Assembly: GCA_038227045.1 (NCBI GenBank) | Contig: JBBRQD010000035.1 | Coordinates: 1-50,033, forward strand | Reading direction: 5' to 3' | Length of the DNA stretch: 50,033 nt | DNA from: JANXLS01 sp038227045 | Lineage (GTDB): Bacteria; Planctomycetota; SZUA-567; H5-PLA8 | In this document: piece after piece, positions 9,042-16,670 of the stretch | Layout: each line of letters opens with the position of its first letter | Numbering within the stretch: position 1 is the first letter of the stretch | Notes under the pieces: generated by a model | The model's database searches: none | The model's input: the letters and a program-made list of their open reading frames with translations, nothing else | Told to the model about the DNA's origin: nothing | Translations under genes and position numbers: made by a program

Positions 9042-9069
9042 TTATGGATGATGGCCGGGGGCGCGAGCG

Positions 9070-9184
9070 GGTGCCACGGAGCAGCACCCTGCTCCGTGCC
9101 GTGAATCGGACGATTTAAATGCGAACCGCGATTTGCTTAAACTCAACGCCCATCAGCAAGGAGCAGAGTACTGCTCCTTGGCAC
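9070..9184. repeat. REPIN-like element, copy A (two inverted REP hairpins)
   Basis: The left unit is GTGCCACGGAGCAG, a short loop, then CTGCTCCGTG. The right unit is AAGGAGCAG, AGTA, CTGCTCCTT, GGCAC. Read on opposite strands, the two share the core GGAGCAG-rGTA-CTGCTCC followed by (G/T)TGGCACC, so they are the same REP unit in inverted orientation about 50 bp apart, which is the REPIN layout. The linker (ATCGGACGATTTAAATGCGAACCGCGATT) is almost identical in copy B at 9821. The element sits between the TPR-like gene and the toxin-antitoxin promoter. No RAYT-type transposase is present in the window. Confidence 0.85.
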
Positions 9185-9218
9185 ACACTTGATGCGATAA
9201 AACGTTGAAAAATCACTG

Positions 9219-9247
9219 TTGAGCAAGATTGTACCGTAGGGTAGTAT
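9219..9247 (+). promoter_or_regulatory. Candidate promoter of the toxin-antitoxin operon
   Basis: TTGAGC (9219-9224) and TAGTAT (9242-9247) are separated by 17 bp and lie 48 bp before the antitoxin ATG. Short arms GTACC (9231-9235) and GGTAC (9261-9265) bracket the -10 region and could be part of an operator for autorepression, as is usual in type II toxin-antitoxin operons. This is pattern-based only. Confidence 0.35.
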
Positions 9248-9294
9248 TAACCGCTGTATGGGTACGGCGCTCGATACTTGTCTGGGGAATCATC

Positions 9295-9510
9295 ATGCTG
9301 GATGCGACGACATTTGATGACGTGCTGGATGCCATTGAACACCTGCCGGAACAACAACAGGCCGATTTGGTCGATGTGGTTCGCCTGCGGCTTGCGGAGC
9401 GCGGCCGGCGACAGATCATCGCGGACGCTCACGACGCGCGCGCCGAACATGCGGCTGGAAAAACGCGCGCGATGTCCATTGACGACCTGATGCACGAGAT
9501 TGAGTCGTGA
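9295..9510 (+). CDS. Type II toxin-antitoxin system antitoxin
   Basis: This 71-aa acidic/basic protein starts MLDATTFDDVLDAIEHLPEQQQADLV, continues with an Arg-rich helix (RLRLAERGRRQI) and ends in an acidic MSIDDLMHEIES tail. The ATG at 9295 has GGGGA 7 nt upstream, so it is preferred over a more upstream start. It is identified mainly by context: its stop overlaps the GTG of a RelE/ParE-type toxin by 4 nt, the standard antitoxin-first arrangement. The Asp/Leu-rich N-terminus followed by a short C-terminal toxin-docking helix fits small antitoxins that accompany RelE/StbE-family toxins. By analogy it should bind and neutralise the toxin and repress the operon. Confidence 0.75.
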   Translation: MLDATTFDDVLDAIEHLPEQQQADLVDVVRLRLAERGRRQIIADAHDARAEHAAGKTRAMSIDDLMHEIES

Positions 9511-9788
9511 GGCGCCAGGTTTTTTCATCGTCGGCATTCACTCGTGCGGTCAAGCGCCTGGGCAGGAAGGATCGTGCCGCCTTCGCGTCGATTCGCAGCA
9601 TGTTGGAGATCTTGGCGGAAGACGCGTTCGATCCTCGGTTGGGCAGTCACAAACTCAAGGGCGATCTGGCGGGACTATGGTCATGCAGCGCAGGCTACGA
9701 CATGAGAATCGTTTTTGAAATCTCCAAACACGGCAATACCGAAGTTATTTTGCTGGTATCCGCCGGAACGCACGATCAGGTTTATTGA
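9507..9788 (+). CDS. RelE/ParE-superfamily toxin (RelE/StbE-like mRNA interferase)
   Basis: This 93-aa basic protein starts with a GTG inside the antitoxin stop (GTGA overlap). It has the typical small RelE fold pattern: an N-terminal strand and basic helices (SSAFTRAVKRLGRKDRAAF), then DPRLGSHKLKGDLAGLWSCSAGYDMRIVFEI, matching the family consensus of h-L-K-G-d-l-x-g-x-w-s-x-r-x-g-x-d-y-R-h-h-f-x-h, and a last strand VILLVSAGTHDQVY. Family members cleave mRNA at the ribosome or, in the ParE branch, inhibit gyrase; the sequence alone does not decide which. The cassette is bracketed by two REPIN-like elements. Confidence 0.85.
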   Translation: MRRQVFSSSAFTRAVKRLGRKDRAAFASIRSMLEILAEDAFDPRLGSHKLKGDLAGLWSCSAGYDMRIVFEISKHGNTEVILLVSAGTHDQVY

Positions 9789-9820
9789 TTGAAGAACACA
9801 AGCGGGTGGCCGCGAGCCAG

Positions 9821-9937
9821 GGTGCCACGGAGCAGTACCCTGCTCCGTGCTGTGGATCGGACGATTTAAATGCGAACCGCGATTGCCTAAAACTTCAACG
9901 CTCATCAGCAAGGAGCAGAGTACTGCTCCTTGGCACC
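9821..9937. repeat. REPIN-like element, copy B (direct repeat of copy A)
   Basis: This copy is nearly identical to 9070-9184 and in the same orientation: left hairpin CCACGGAGCAG/CTGCTCCGTG, the same linker with minor changes, and right hairpin AAGGAGCAG/CTGCTCCTT followed by GGCACC. Similarity continues about 15 bp to the left (GGCCGCGAGCC). Together the two copies enclose the toxin-antitoxin operon, leaving about 110 bp upstream and 30 bp downstream of it. Confidence 0.85.
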
Positions 9938-10078
9938 GAACGGCACACCCATTTTATAATGCAATTTTATTCAAATCTATGCTTCAAGTAAGGCATCGCG
10001 GAGTACAGATAACGAAGCCTCCATGCGTATGCGTCCCGGCTTTTTATTTCATCTGATTATTTATTGAGAGTCCGAGTA

Positions 10079-12571
10079 ATGAAATCGCGGTTCTTCTTTC
10101 TTGCCGCCCTTATAGGGGGCTGTTCTCTCGCGGCATCCGAACTCACGCCCGCCGCGCGCGGCTTCTTTCAGAAGCACTGCGCCGAATGCCACGATGCGGA
10201 TGCCGAGAAGGGCAAGTTCCGCGTGGACACGTTGCCCGCCGATCTTGACGTTTCCGGCGCGACCGAGCGCTGGGGCAAAGTGGTGACGCGTCTCGAAGCC
10301 GGGGAGATGCCCCCGCCGAAACATGAGCGCCCGCCCGCGGCCGATGTCGATGCCGTGCTCGGTTGGGCCAAGACGGAGCTGGCTGCCGCCGCCAAAAAGC
10401 GCCGCGCGGCAGAAGGACGCGTGAGCATCCGCCGCCTGAATCGGCTGGAGTACGAGAACACGCTGCACGATCTTCTGGGGATCGACACGCCGCTTCAGGA
10501 ATTGCTGCCGGAGGACGAACTGGCCGACGGTTTCGACAACGCGTCCAAGGCGTTGAGCATTTCGCCGGTGCACATCCAGCGCTACCTCGACGCGGCCGAA
10601 CTGGCCTTGAAAGCGGCGATTATCCGCGGACCCAAGCCGCCGACCACGACACAGCGTTTCTCCTACGATCACAAGAAGGAAGAAGGCTTCATGAATCACG
10701 GGAACAACAAGCCCATGATTCGCCCACGCTACGACGGCGAGATTATGTTTTTCTCGGAGCCGCACATCGAAGTGCCGGGGCAATTGATTCAATTCGCCGA
10801 CGTGACCAAGGCGACGCCGGGCCATTACAAAGTGCGCGTCTCGGCCTACACTTTCGACGCTCAAGACCTCAGCCTCACTTTCGCCGTGCGAACGACCCGG
10901 AGCAAACAGATGCTCGGCTACTTCGATGCGCCGCCGGACGAAGCCACCGAACCGATTGAAGTGGAGCACGCGTTCGGGGCCGGCGACACGATCGTGGTCG
11001 CGCCGTATCGGCTGAATCAAGCACGCGGCGACCGCAAATTCAGCCAGTATCCGCCCAAGCCGTGGAAAGAACCGGAAGGGCTTGCGCTGGCGATTCAATG
11101 GATCGAAGTGGAGGGACCGCTGCTTGACACGTGGCCGCCCATTGGACATCACCGTCTCTTCGGCGATGTGCCGCTCAAACCGTTTAAAGAGTTGCCCAAA
11201 GACACGCTCACGCCCGGCGAAATGGGACGGCTTCTGCGCTATTCCGACAAGCTGACGCCTGTCTCGGAGCATCCCGAAGCGGACGCGAAAAAACTGCTCG
11301 CGGATTTTCTCGCGCGGGCCTTTCGCCATGCCGTGACCGAGGACGATGTCGCCGATTATCTCAAGATCGTAACGGCGCATCTGGCGCGCAAAGAGTGCTT
11401 CGAAACGTCGATGATGGCCGCGTATAGCGCCGTGCTTTGCTCGCCGGATTTTTTGTTCCTCGTGGAAGAACCCGGCGCGCTCAACGATCGTGCGCTGGCG
11501 TGCCGTCTCTCGTATTTCCTCTGGCGTTCGGCGCCCGACGATCAGTTGCGCGCCGCCGCAGACAAAGGCGAACTGCACCGCCCCGAGATTTTGCGCCGCG
11601 AAACCGAACGTCTGCTGGCCGCTCCGCGTTCGAAAGCCTTCGTCGCGGATTTTCTCAATCATTGGCTGCACTTGCGCGACATCGACGCGACCACGCCGGA
11701 CAAACTGCTCTTCCCCGAATATTTTTCGAGCGTCTACAACGGGACGATCGACGGACTGCTGCGCGAATCGGTGCTCGCGGAGACCCGCATGTACTTCGCC
11801 GACCTTTTGAAAAGCGACGGCAGTTTGTTGCAATTAATCGATTCCAATTTCACGTACCTCAACAGCCGTCTCGCGGAATTCTACGGCCTGCCCGCGGTGG
11901 ACGGCGTGGCCATGCGCCGCTCCGCGCTGCCGCCGGACAGCGTGCGCGGCGGCGTGCTCACGCAAGCCAGCGTGCTGAAAGTGACCTCGAACGGTTCCAG
12001 AACGTCACCGGTGCTGCGCGGCGCGTGGGTGCTGGACAATATCATCGGCCGGCCGCCCCCGCCCCCGCCGCCCAACGCCGGATCAATCGAACCCGATACG
12101 CGCGGCGCGACCAACATTCGCGAGCAACTCAACAAACACAAGAACAACGAAACTTGCGCCGCCTGCCATCAAAAGATCGATCCGCCGGGCTTCGCGCTGG
12201 AATGTTTCGATCCCGTCGGCCAATGGCGCGATTTCTACCGCACGACCGAAGTCGGCACCGTCGTGAAAAAGAAATATTTCGAAACCGAAGCGAAATACAA
12301 AAAAGGAGCCGCCGTCGACCCCAGCGGCCAAACGTCCAGCGGCCAGGCGTTCTCCGGACCCAAAGAATTCAAACAGCTTGCGTTGAAACAAGCCGACGTC
12401 GTTGCCCGCTGTCTCGCGGCAAAGCTCGCCACGTATGCCACCGGACGCCGCACCGAGGTCAGTGATTTTCTGGCGCTTGATGCTATCGTAGCTCACGCTA
12501 AAAAGCAGCACTATGGACTGCGAACGTTGATTCATGAGGTTATTCAGAGCGAACTATTTCGCACAAAGTAA
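10079..12571 (+). CDS. Planctomycete-type cytochrome c protein (DUF1587/1595/1592/1588/1585)
   Basis: This 830-aa protein starts at the ATG at 10079, with GAGAG 8 nt upstream; a TTG at 10064 is less likely. An export signal with a possible lipobox (LIGGC) precedes a heme-binding CAECH at residues 34-38. In order there follow a DUF1587-like block (RRLNRLEYENTLHDLLGI), a DUF1595-like block (RAFRHAVTEDDVADYLK), DUF1592 (RLSYFLWRSAPDDQL through LLQLIDSNFTYLNSRL), DUF1588 (RGGVLTQASVLKVTSNGSRT, a polyproline stretch, then CAACH and IDPPGFALECFDP) and C-terminal DUF1585 (LATYATGRRTE). The second CxxCH may bind another heme. A DUF1552 gene follows 180 bp later, the canonical pairing. It is probably a periplasmic redox protein of unknown substrate. 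Confidence 0.9.
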   Translation: MKSRFFFLAALIGGCSLAASELTPAARGFFQKHCAECHDADAEKGKFRVDTLPADLDVSGATERWGKVVTRLEAGEMPPPKHERPPAADVDAVLGWAKTELAAAAKKRRAAEGRVSIRRLNRLEYENTLHDLLGIDTPLQELLPEDELADGFDNASKALSISPVHIQRYLDAAELALKAAIIRGPKPPTTTQRFSYDHKKEEGFMNHGNNKPMIRPRYDGEIMFFSEPHIEVPGQLIQFADVTKATPGHYKVRVSAYTFDAQDLSLTFAVRTTRSKQMLGYFDAPPDEATEPIEVEHAFGAGDTIVVAPYRLNQARGDRKFSQYPPKPWKEPEGLALAIQWIEVEGPLLDTWPPIGHHRLFGDVPLKPFKELPKDTLTPGEMGRLLRYSDKLTPVSEHPEADAKKLLADFLARAFRHAVTEDDVADYLKIVTAHLARKECFETSMMAAYSAVLCSPDFLFLVEEPGALNDRALACRLSYFLWRSAPDDQLRAAADKGELHRPEILRRETERLLAAPRSKAFVADFLNHWLHLRDIDATTPDKLLFPEYFSSVYNGTIDGLLRESVLAETRMYFADLLKSDGSLLQLIDSNFTYLNSRLAEFYGLPAVDGVAMRRSALPPDSVRGGVLTQASVLKVTSNGSRTSPVLRGAWVLDNIIGRPPPPPPPNAGSIEPDTRGATNIREQLNKHKNNETCAACHQKIDPPGFALECFDPVGQWRDFYRTTEVGTVVKKKYFETEAKYKKGAAVDPSGQTSSGQAFSGPKEFKQLALKQADVVARCLAAKLATYATGRRTEVSDFLALDAIVAHAKKQHYGLRTLIHEVIQSELFRTK

Positions 12572-12581
12572 GAACGGCGTT

Positions 12582-12703
12582 ATTTGTCATTTGGCATTTG
12601 TCATTTGTGATTTGTCATTTTTGTGGAACTGAGCGCACCGAATTATCTCGGCCGTTGAATTAGTAAATAACAAATGACAAATGACAAATCACAAATGACA
12701 AAT
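12582..12703. repeat. Inverted array of 7-bp tandem repeats (ATTTGTC type)
   Basis: The left arm has six heptamers (ATTTGTC, ATTTGGC, ATTTGTC, ATTTGTG, ATTTGTC, ATTTTTG) at 12582-12623. The right arm has five complementary heptamers (AACAAAT, GACAAAT, GACAAAT, CACAAAT, GACAAAT) at 12669-12703. The order of variant units is mirrored, so the arms can pair into a long hairpin around a 45-nt loop. It lies between the cytochrome gene and its DUF1552 partner. A related array is at 32547-32658. Confidence 0.85.
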
Positions 12704-12750
12704 CTGCGTCGTACTCCGGGGTAAGTTCTTAAATAAGGAGATTCGAAAAA

Positions 12751-14061
12751 ATGTACCAATCTCTCGACCGACGCACCTTCCTCCGCAGCGCCGGCATAGC
12801 GCTGGCCCTGCCGCTCCTCGAATCCATGGGCGCCGGAGTTTCCACCGTGTCGGCCGGGGAAAACGCGCCCAGCCCGCGCCGCCTTGTCGCCATCGGCACG
12901 CCGTTCGGCTTCGATCCCTCGGCGTTCGTTCCCACCAAGACCGGCCGGAACTATGAATTGCCCGCGCACTTGCAGCACATCAAAGAATTTAAGGACGACT
13001 TCACCATCGTCTCCGGACTGAACCACCCGAACACTGGCGGCGGCGGGCACAAGGCCGAAGCCGTCATGCTCACCGGCGCGCCGTATCCCGACTACTCCTA
13101 CAATCTGCGCAACACCATCTCAATCGACCAGGAATTCGCGACGCATTTTCGCGGGCAGACGCGCTACGACAGTCTCGTCCTGACCACGTACAATGGCAGT
13201 CTCTCCTGCACGAGCAATGGCGTTTCGATCCCGGCGAGCAACCGGCCTTCCGAAATCTTCGCGCGTCTCTTTCTCACCGGCACGCCGCAGCAGGCCGCCG
13301 AAGAATTGCACAAGATCGGCGAAGGCCGCAGCATGCTGGATTTCGTCGGCGACCGCGCCAAGCGGCTGACCCAGAAAGTCTGCGCCTCGGATCGCGCGCG
13401 GCTGGACGAATATTTCGAATCGGTGCGCGCGGTGGAAAAGCAGTTGCAGATGGCCAGCGAGTGGGTGAACCGGCCAAAACCAAAAGCCCCCGGCGCCCCG
13501 CCGCAGGACATCACCGCGCCCGGCGAGCAGCCGAAGAAGCTGCAGCTTATGTTCGACATGATCCACCTCGCGCTCGTCACCGACTCGACCCGCGCGATTA
13601 CCATCAAAACATTCGGCGACCACCACGATCTCTCGCACCACGGCAAGGAAGCGAAGAAACGCGCCGATTGCCAGCAGGTCGAAACGGAACTGATGAAAGC
13701 CTACGGTTCGCTGCTGACGAAGCTGAAAGCCTCGCAGGAAAACGGCGGAAATCTCCTCGACCGCACGATGGTGCTGATGACCAGCAACCTGCGCGACGGC
13801 AACACCCACTGGACCCACAATCTTCCCGTACTGCTCGCGGGAGGCGGCTTCCGCCACGGGCAGCATCTGACCTTCAATCAAGTCTACGTGGACAGCCTGG
13901 CCAGCGCAGTCGAAGACAAAAAAGACGCCAAGGTCCCAGCGCTGGACGCCAACCAGACACCGCTGTGCAACCTCTTTGTATCGATGCTGCAACGCGCGGG
14001 GGTAGACACGGGTAAATTCAGTTCGAGTTCCGGACGCTTGGCGGGGTTGGAAATGGTGTGA
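12751..14061 (+). CDS. DUF1552 secreted protein
   Basis: This 436-aa protein has a Tat-type signal (DRRTFLRSAGIALALPLLESM). The DUF1552 body includes VAIGTPFGFDPSAF, IVSGLNHPNTGGGGHKAEAV, TISIDQEFATHF, SMLDFVGDRAKRLTQKVCASDRAR, TKTFGDHHDLSHHGKEA-like histidine-rich motifs and VLMTSNLRDGNTHWTHNLPVLLAGG. A strong AAGGAG lies 10 nt before the ATG. It follows the cytochrome gene at 10079-12571 in the usual order and precedes an SGNH hydrolase by 12 bp, so all three may be one transcript despite the heptamer array between the first two. Compared with the protein at 4465-5931 it has no Pro/Ala tail. The family function is unknown; Tat export suggests a folded or cofactor-bearing protein. Confidence 0.9.
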   Translation: MYQSLDRRTFLRSAGIALALPLLESMGAGVSTVSAGENAPSPRRLVAIGTPFGFDPSAFVPTKTGRNYELPAHLQHIKEFKDDFTIVSGLNHPNTGGGGHKAEAVMLTGAPYPDYSYNLRNTISIDQEFATHFRGQTRYDSLVLTTYNGSLSCTSNGVSIPASNRPSEIFARLFLTGTPQQAAEELHKIGEGRSMLDFVGDRAKRLTQKVCASDRARLDEYFESVRAVEKQLQMASEWVNRPKPKAPGAPPQDITAPGEQPKKLQLMFDMIHLALVTDSTRAITIKTFGDHHDLSHHGKEAKKRADCQQVETELMKAYGSLLTKLKASQENGGNLLDRTMVLMTSNLRDGNTHWTHNLPVLLAGGGFRHGQHLTFNQVYVDSLASAVEDKKDAKVPALDANQTPLCNLFVSMLQRAGVDTGKFSSSSGRLAGLEMV

Positions 14062-14073
14062 GTAAATAACTCT

Positions 14074-14787
14074 ATGAAACCCATCCTGAAAATCATTCTG
14101 TCCCTCGCTGTCTTCTCCGCCGCCATCGCCGCCGAATCTATCCGCATTCTCCCCATCGGCGATTCCATTACGCAGGGGGGGCGCAAGGATCGGGAGGAGT
14201 ATACCTATCGCTATCCGCTCTTCTGCATGTTGAAAGACGCCCACATTGCCGCCGATTTCATTGGCACGCGCAATAAGGGTTTGAATGCTGACGCGACGTG
14301 GCCCGACTACAAAGGCGCGCCGTTTGACGCCGATCACGAAGGCTACTACGGCGCGAAGACCGCGTTTGTCCGCGATCAGCTTAAGTCGAATCTGCCGAAG
14401 ATCGCGCCGCCGGATTTTGCGCTGATTCATCTCGGCACCAACGACCAGCAGCCCGAAACGTACGCGGACACGATCGTCAAGCCGCTCGAAGAGATCATTG
14501 CGCTGCTGCGCGCGCGCAACCCGCGCGTGGTCGTGCTGATCGCGCATTTGAATTTCAACGGCGGCGCGGCGATAAAAATCCGCCCCCTGGTCGACGAAAT
14601 GGCCAAGCGCATGAACACCGCCGATTCGCCGGTCGTGACCGTCGCGCACTATCAGGACTGGAAAGAAAATCCCAAAGACCCCGCGACGGACACGTTCGAC
14701 TGGGCGCATCCCAATCCTCAGGGCCAGAAAAAAATGGCCGAGAAATGGCTCGCGGCGATGAAGCCCTACCTGGATCGCAAGCCGTAA
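14074..14787 (+). CDS. Secreted SGNH/GDSL hydrolase
   Basis: This 237-aa protein has a signal peptide (residues 1-20, FSAAIAA). Block I is GDSITQGG with the nucleophile Ser31, block III is GTND at 121-124, and block V is DWAHPN with Asp209 and His212, so the catalytic set is complete. The length is normal for a single-domain SGNH esterase. It starts 12 bp after the DUF1552 stop and is probably co-transcribed. Such secreted enzymes in PVC bacteria commonly remove acetyl or other acyl groups from sugars; the substrate here is inferred only from the neighbourhood. Confidence 0.9.
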   Translation: MKPILKIILSLAVFSAAIAAESIRILPIGDSITQGGRKDREEYTYRYPLFCMLKDAHIAADFIGTRNKGLNADATWPDYKGAPFDADHEGYYGAKTAFVRDQLKSNLPKIAPPDFALIHLGTNDQQPETYADTIVKPLEEIIALLRARNPRVVVLIAHLNFNGGAAIKIRPLVDEMAKRMNTADSPVVTVAHYQDWKENPKDPATDTFDWAHPNPQGQKKMAEKWLAAMKPYLDRKP

Positions 14788-14945
14788 GGTATGGAGTGCG
14801 CCCGCGGAAATTATTCTGTCCTTTATTGGAGAATTATCCGGATTTTGGATTTACCGGACGCTGTGTCACGGCATTGTAAAGACCTGCATGAGAATTTTTT
14901 GGACGGTGTAGGTGGAGCATGTGATCGAAAACGGAGGAAGCAAAA

Positions 14946-16661
14946 ATGATCATTTGCTCCGGGCGTGCGATGGCGCCCATTGGGATAGCGATGTTGTCCA
15001 TGTGTCTGGCGTGCAGATGCGCGCAAGGCGGCGCAGGCGTTGAGACGATTCGCGAGCGGCTGGTGACTACGGCTGTGGAACTGAAAGAGATGGCCGACAA
15101 GGCCGGCAAGCGCGGTTCGCCGCGCTTGAGCCAGGTAGTTCGGTATGTCGAACTGCAGCCGTGGCAGCGCAATTACGCGGGCCTGATTCGCGGCAAAGAT
15201 TCCGAATACTTCATTGAGTCGCGCGACGATTTAGAAAGCATCATTGCGACGCACGCTGATTTAAAGGCGAAGGATGCTGTCACTCCAATTCCCCGCATGT
15301 TGCATTCATGGCCTACCATGGAGGACGCGCCAGCCTTGCGAATTCTGTTGCTGGATAAGGATTCGAACGTGCGTGCGCTGGCCGTGGAAGCGCTGGCTTC
15401 GCTGCAGCAGCTCGAGGACATTCCACGCGCAGCGGCGTTGCTGAACGACAACGCGGGGGCACCGCGATTCCTGAGTTTAATGTGTTATCCCTGGGGGCGG
15501 ATTGATCACCAGGATGCAGATCCATTAGTGAGGGATCACTGGTGGGTAACATCGACTGTGCGTGATTGTGCGGCGGCGGCACTGATGATGATGACCGGCG
15601 AGCATTTTTTTGCAGGACAATTCGATGTGTGGTGGGCGCGGAATCAACCGGCTGAGGAGCATTTTTGGTACTGGCGCGAGCGGGTGCGGCGTGAATTACG
15701 TCCGTTCGAACGAATGCGCAAACGTTCGCTATACCTCCATAGCGAAGGAGAACGAACTGTCAGTGGGTGGCATGAACGGGAAAAAAAGCTCCTCGTCGAA
15801 TGGGAACCCAGGGAAGCGGAGATTCGCGCGCCGATCATGCGCGAGTTGCGCAAACTGTCCCCGGAGCTTGAAGCGAAGATGCGGCTGCTCGCTGTCGACG
15901 ATCCATCGCGAGCCAATACCTTGTTTCAGGGCCAATACCCGCTGCGGCTGGACGAAGCGCGTATGCTGGAACTCTTGCAGGAAAGCAAGCGTTGGCCGGA
16001 TGTGGTTGGAAATTGGGAACTCGAGATGCGGCTCTTACAGGGTCTGTGCAGCACCAAAAGTCCCCTCATGAAGCCCGGAAATGTCGCACGGCTTCAGGCG
16101 ATCATGGCGGAGAACAAGCGCTACAACTGGGTCCTTGCGCTTGCCATCAGCCGGTTGCTGCCTGCGGCCAACGCCGGGCAACTCAATGATCCCAACACGC
16201 GCGACGGTTGGCTGCGCCAAGCCTTCGCGACAGAAAATGATTTATTCTTGAAGTTTCCGCTGATCGAGGAACTCCTTGAAACCGGGCTGCCTCTCAACCG
16301 GCTTTTTATCGAGCAAGCCTTTTTTGCTGAGCAAGGTCCGTCCAGCGGAAGCGATTTGCGACAGACCGTGCTCCAAGCTTTGGGCAAGCCGCCACTCACG
16401 CGCGAAAAGCGGGAACTCTTATGTGATCTACTACTTGATCCTCGCTTCGAGGCTTTTTGGCATCAGCCGGACATAGAGACGAGGCAGGATATGAAACGAA
16501 GGTACGCAATCTGGAGTGTCAATGCTCATGCCAGAAAAGAGTTGATCAGTCCATATTCCAACGAAGAATATGATCTCGCCAATCCAAATACTTCGGCAAA
16601 AGCGCTGGCGAATATTCGGACAAAAATCAAGACGCTGCGGGATGACAAAGTAGTTCACTGA
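14946..16661 (+). CDS. Secreted HEAT-like repeat protein, function unknown
   Basis: This 571-aa protein has an export signal (residues about 1-27, ending near CLACRCAQG, possibly a lipoprotein). GGAGG lies 7 nt before the ATG. Residues about 110-160 hold a HEAT-like pair (APALRILLLDKDSNVRALAVEALASLQQLEDIPRAAALL, seen as two helices), followed by DCAAAALMMMTGEHF and a Trp-rich segment (FDVWWARNQPAEEHFWYWRERVRRELRP). The remainder is helical and Leu/Arg-rich without a recognisable catalytic motif. Comparable secreted HEAT proteins with a W/R-rich centre occur in planctomycetes. It ends 9 bp from the convergent cytochrome gene, with no terminator hairpin between them. Confidence 0.65.
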   Translation: MIICSGRAMAPIGIAMLSMCLACRCAQGGAGVETIRERLVTTAVELKEMADKAGKRGSPRLSQVVRYVELQPWQRNYAGLIRGKDSEYFIESRDDLESIIATHADLKAKDAVTPIPRMLHSWPTMEDAPALRILLLDKDSNVRALAVEALASLQQLEDIPRAAALLNDNAGAPRFLSLMCYPWGRIDHQDADPLVRDHWWVTSTVRDCAAAALMMMTGEHFFAGQFDVWWARNQPAEEHFWYWRERVRRELRPFERMRKRSLYLHSEGERTVSGWHEREKKLLVEWEPREAEIRAPIMRELRKLSPELEAKMRLLAVDDPSRANTLFQGQYPLRLDEARMLELLQESKRWPDVVGNWELEMRLLQGLCSTKSPLMKPGNVARLQAIMAENKRYNWVLALAISRLLPAANAGQLNDPNTRDGWLRQAFATENDLFLKFPLIEELLETGLPLNRLFIEQAFFAEQGPSSGSDLRQTVLQALGKPPLTREKRELLCDLLLDPRFEAFWHQPDIETRQDMKRRYAIWSVNAHARKELISPYSNEEYDLANPNTSAKALANIRTKIKTLRDDKVVH

Positions 16662-16670
16662 AATACGGTC

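Noticed and set aside
9295..9788. Prophage or insertion-sequence remnant around the toxin-antitoxin pair
   Set aside because: No transposase, integrase or phage gene is present; the flanking repeats are REPIN-like, not IS ends, and no target-site duplication was found by eye.
10061..11833. Long open frame (590 codons) on the minus strand
   Set aside because: It is antisense to the clearly identified DUF1592-type cytochrome gene; its translation is Arg/Val/His-rich low-information sequence typical of GC-rich shadow frames.
12582..12703. CRISPR array
   Set aside because: Units are 7 bp, contiguous and without spacers; no cas genes are present.
13120..14709. Open frame of 529 codons on the minus strand
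   Set aside because: It is antisense to the DUF1552 and SGNH genes, both of which carry recognisable motifs; the translation shows no domain.
14946..16661. Catalytic function for the HEAT-like protein
   Set aside because: No conserved active-site motif can be seen; only helical repeats and a Trp/Arg-rich segment.
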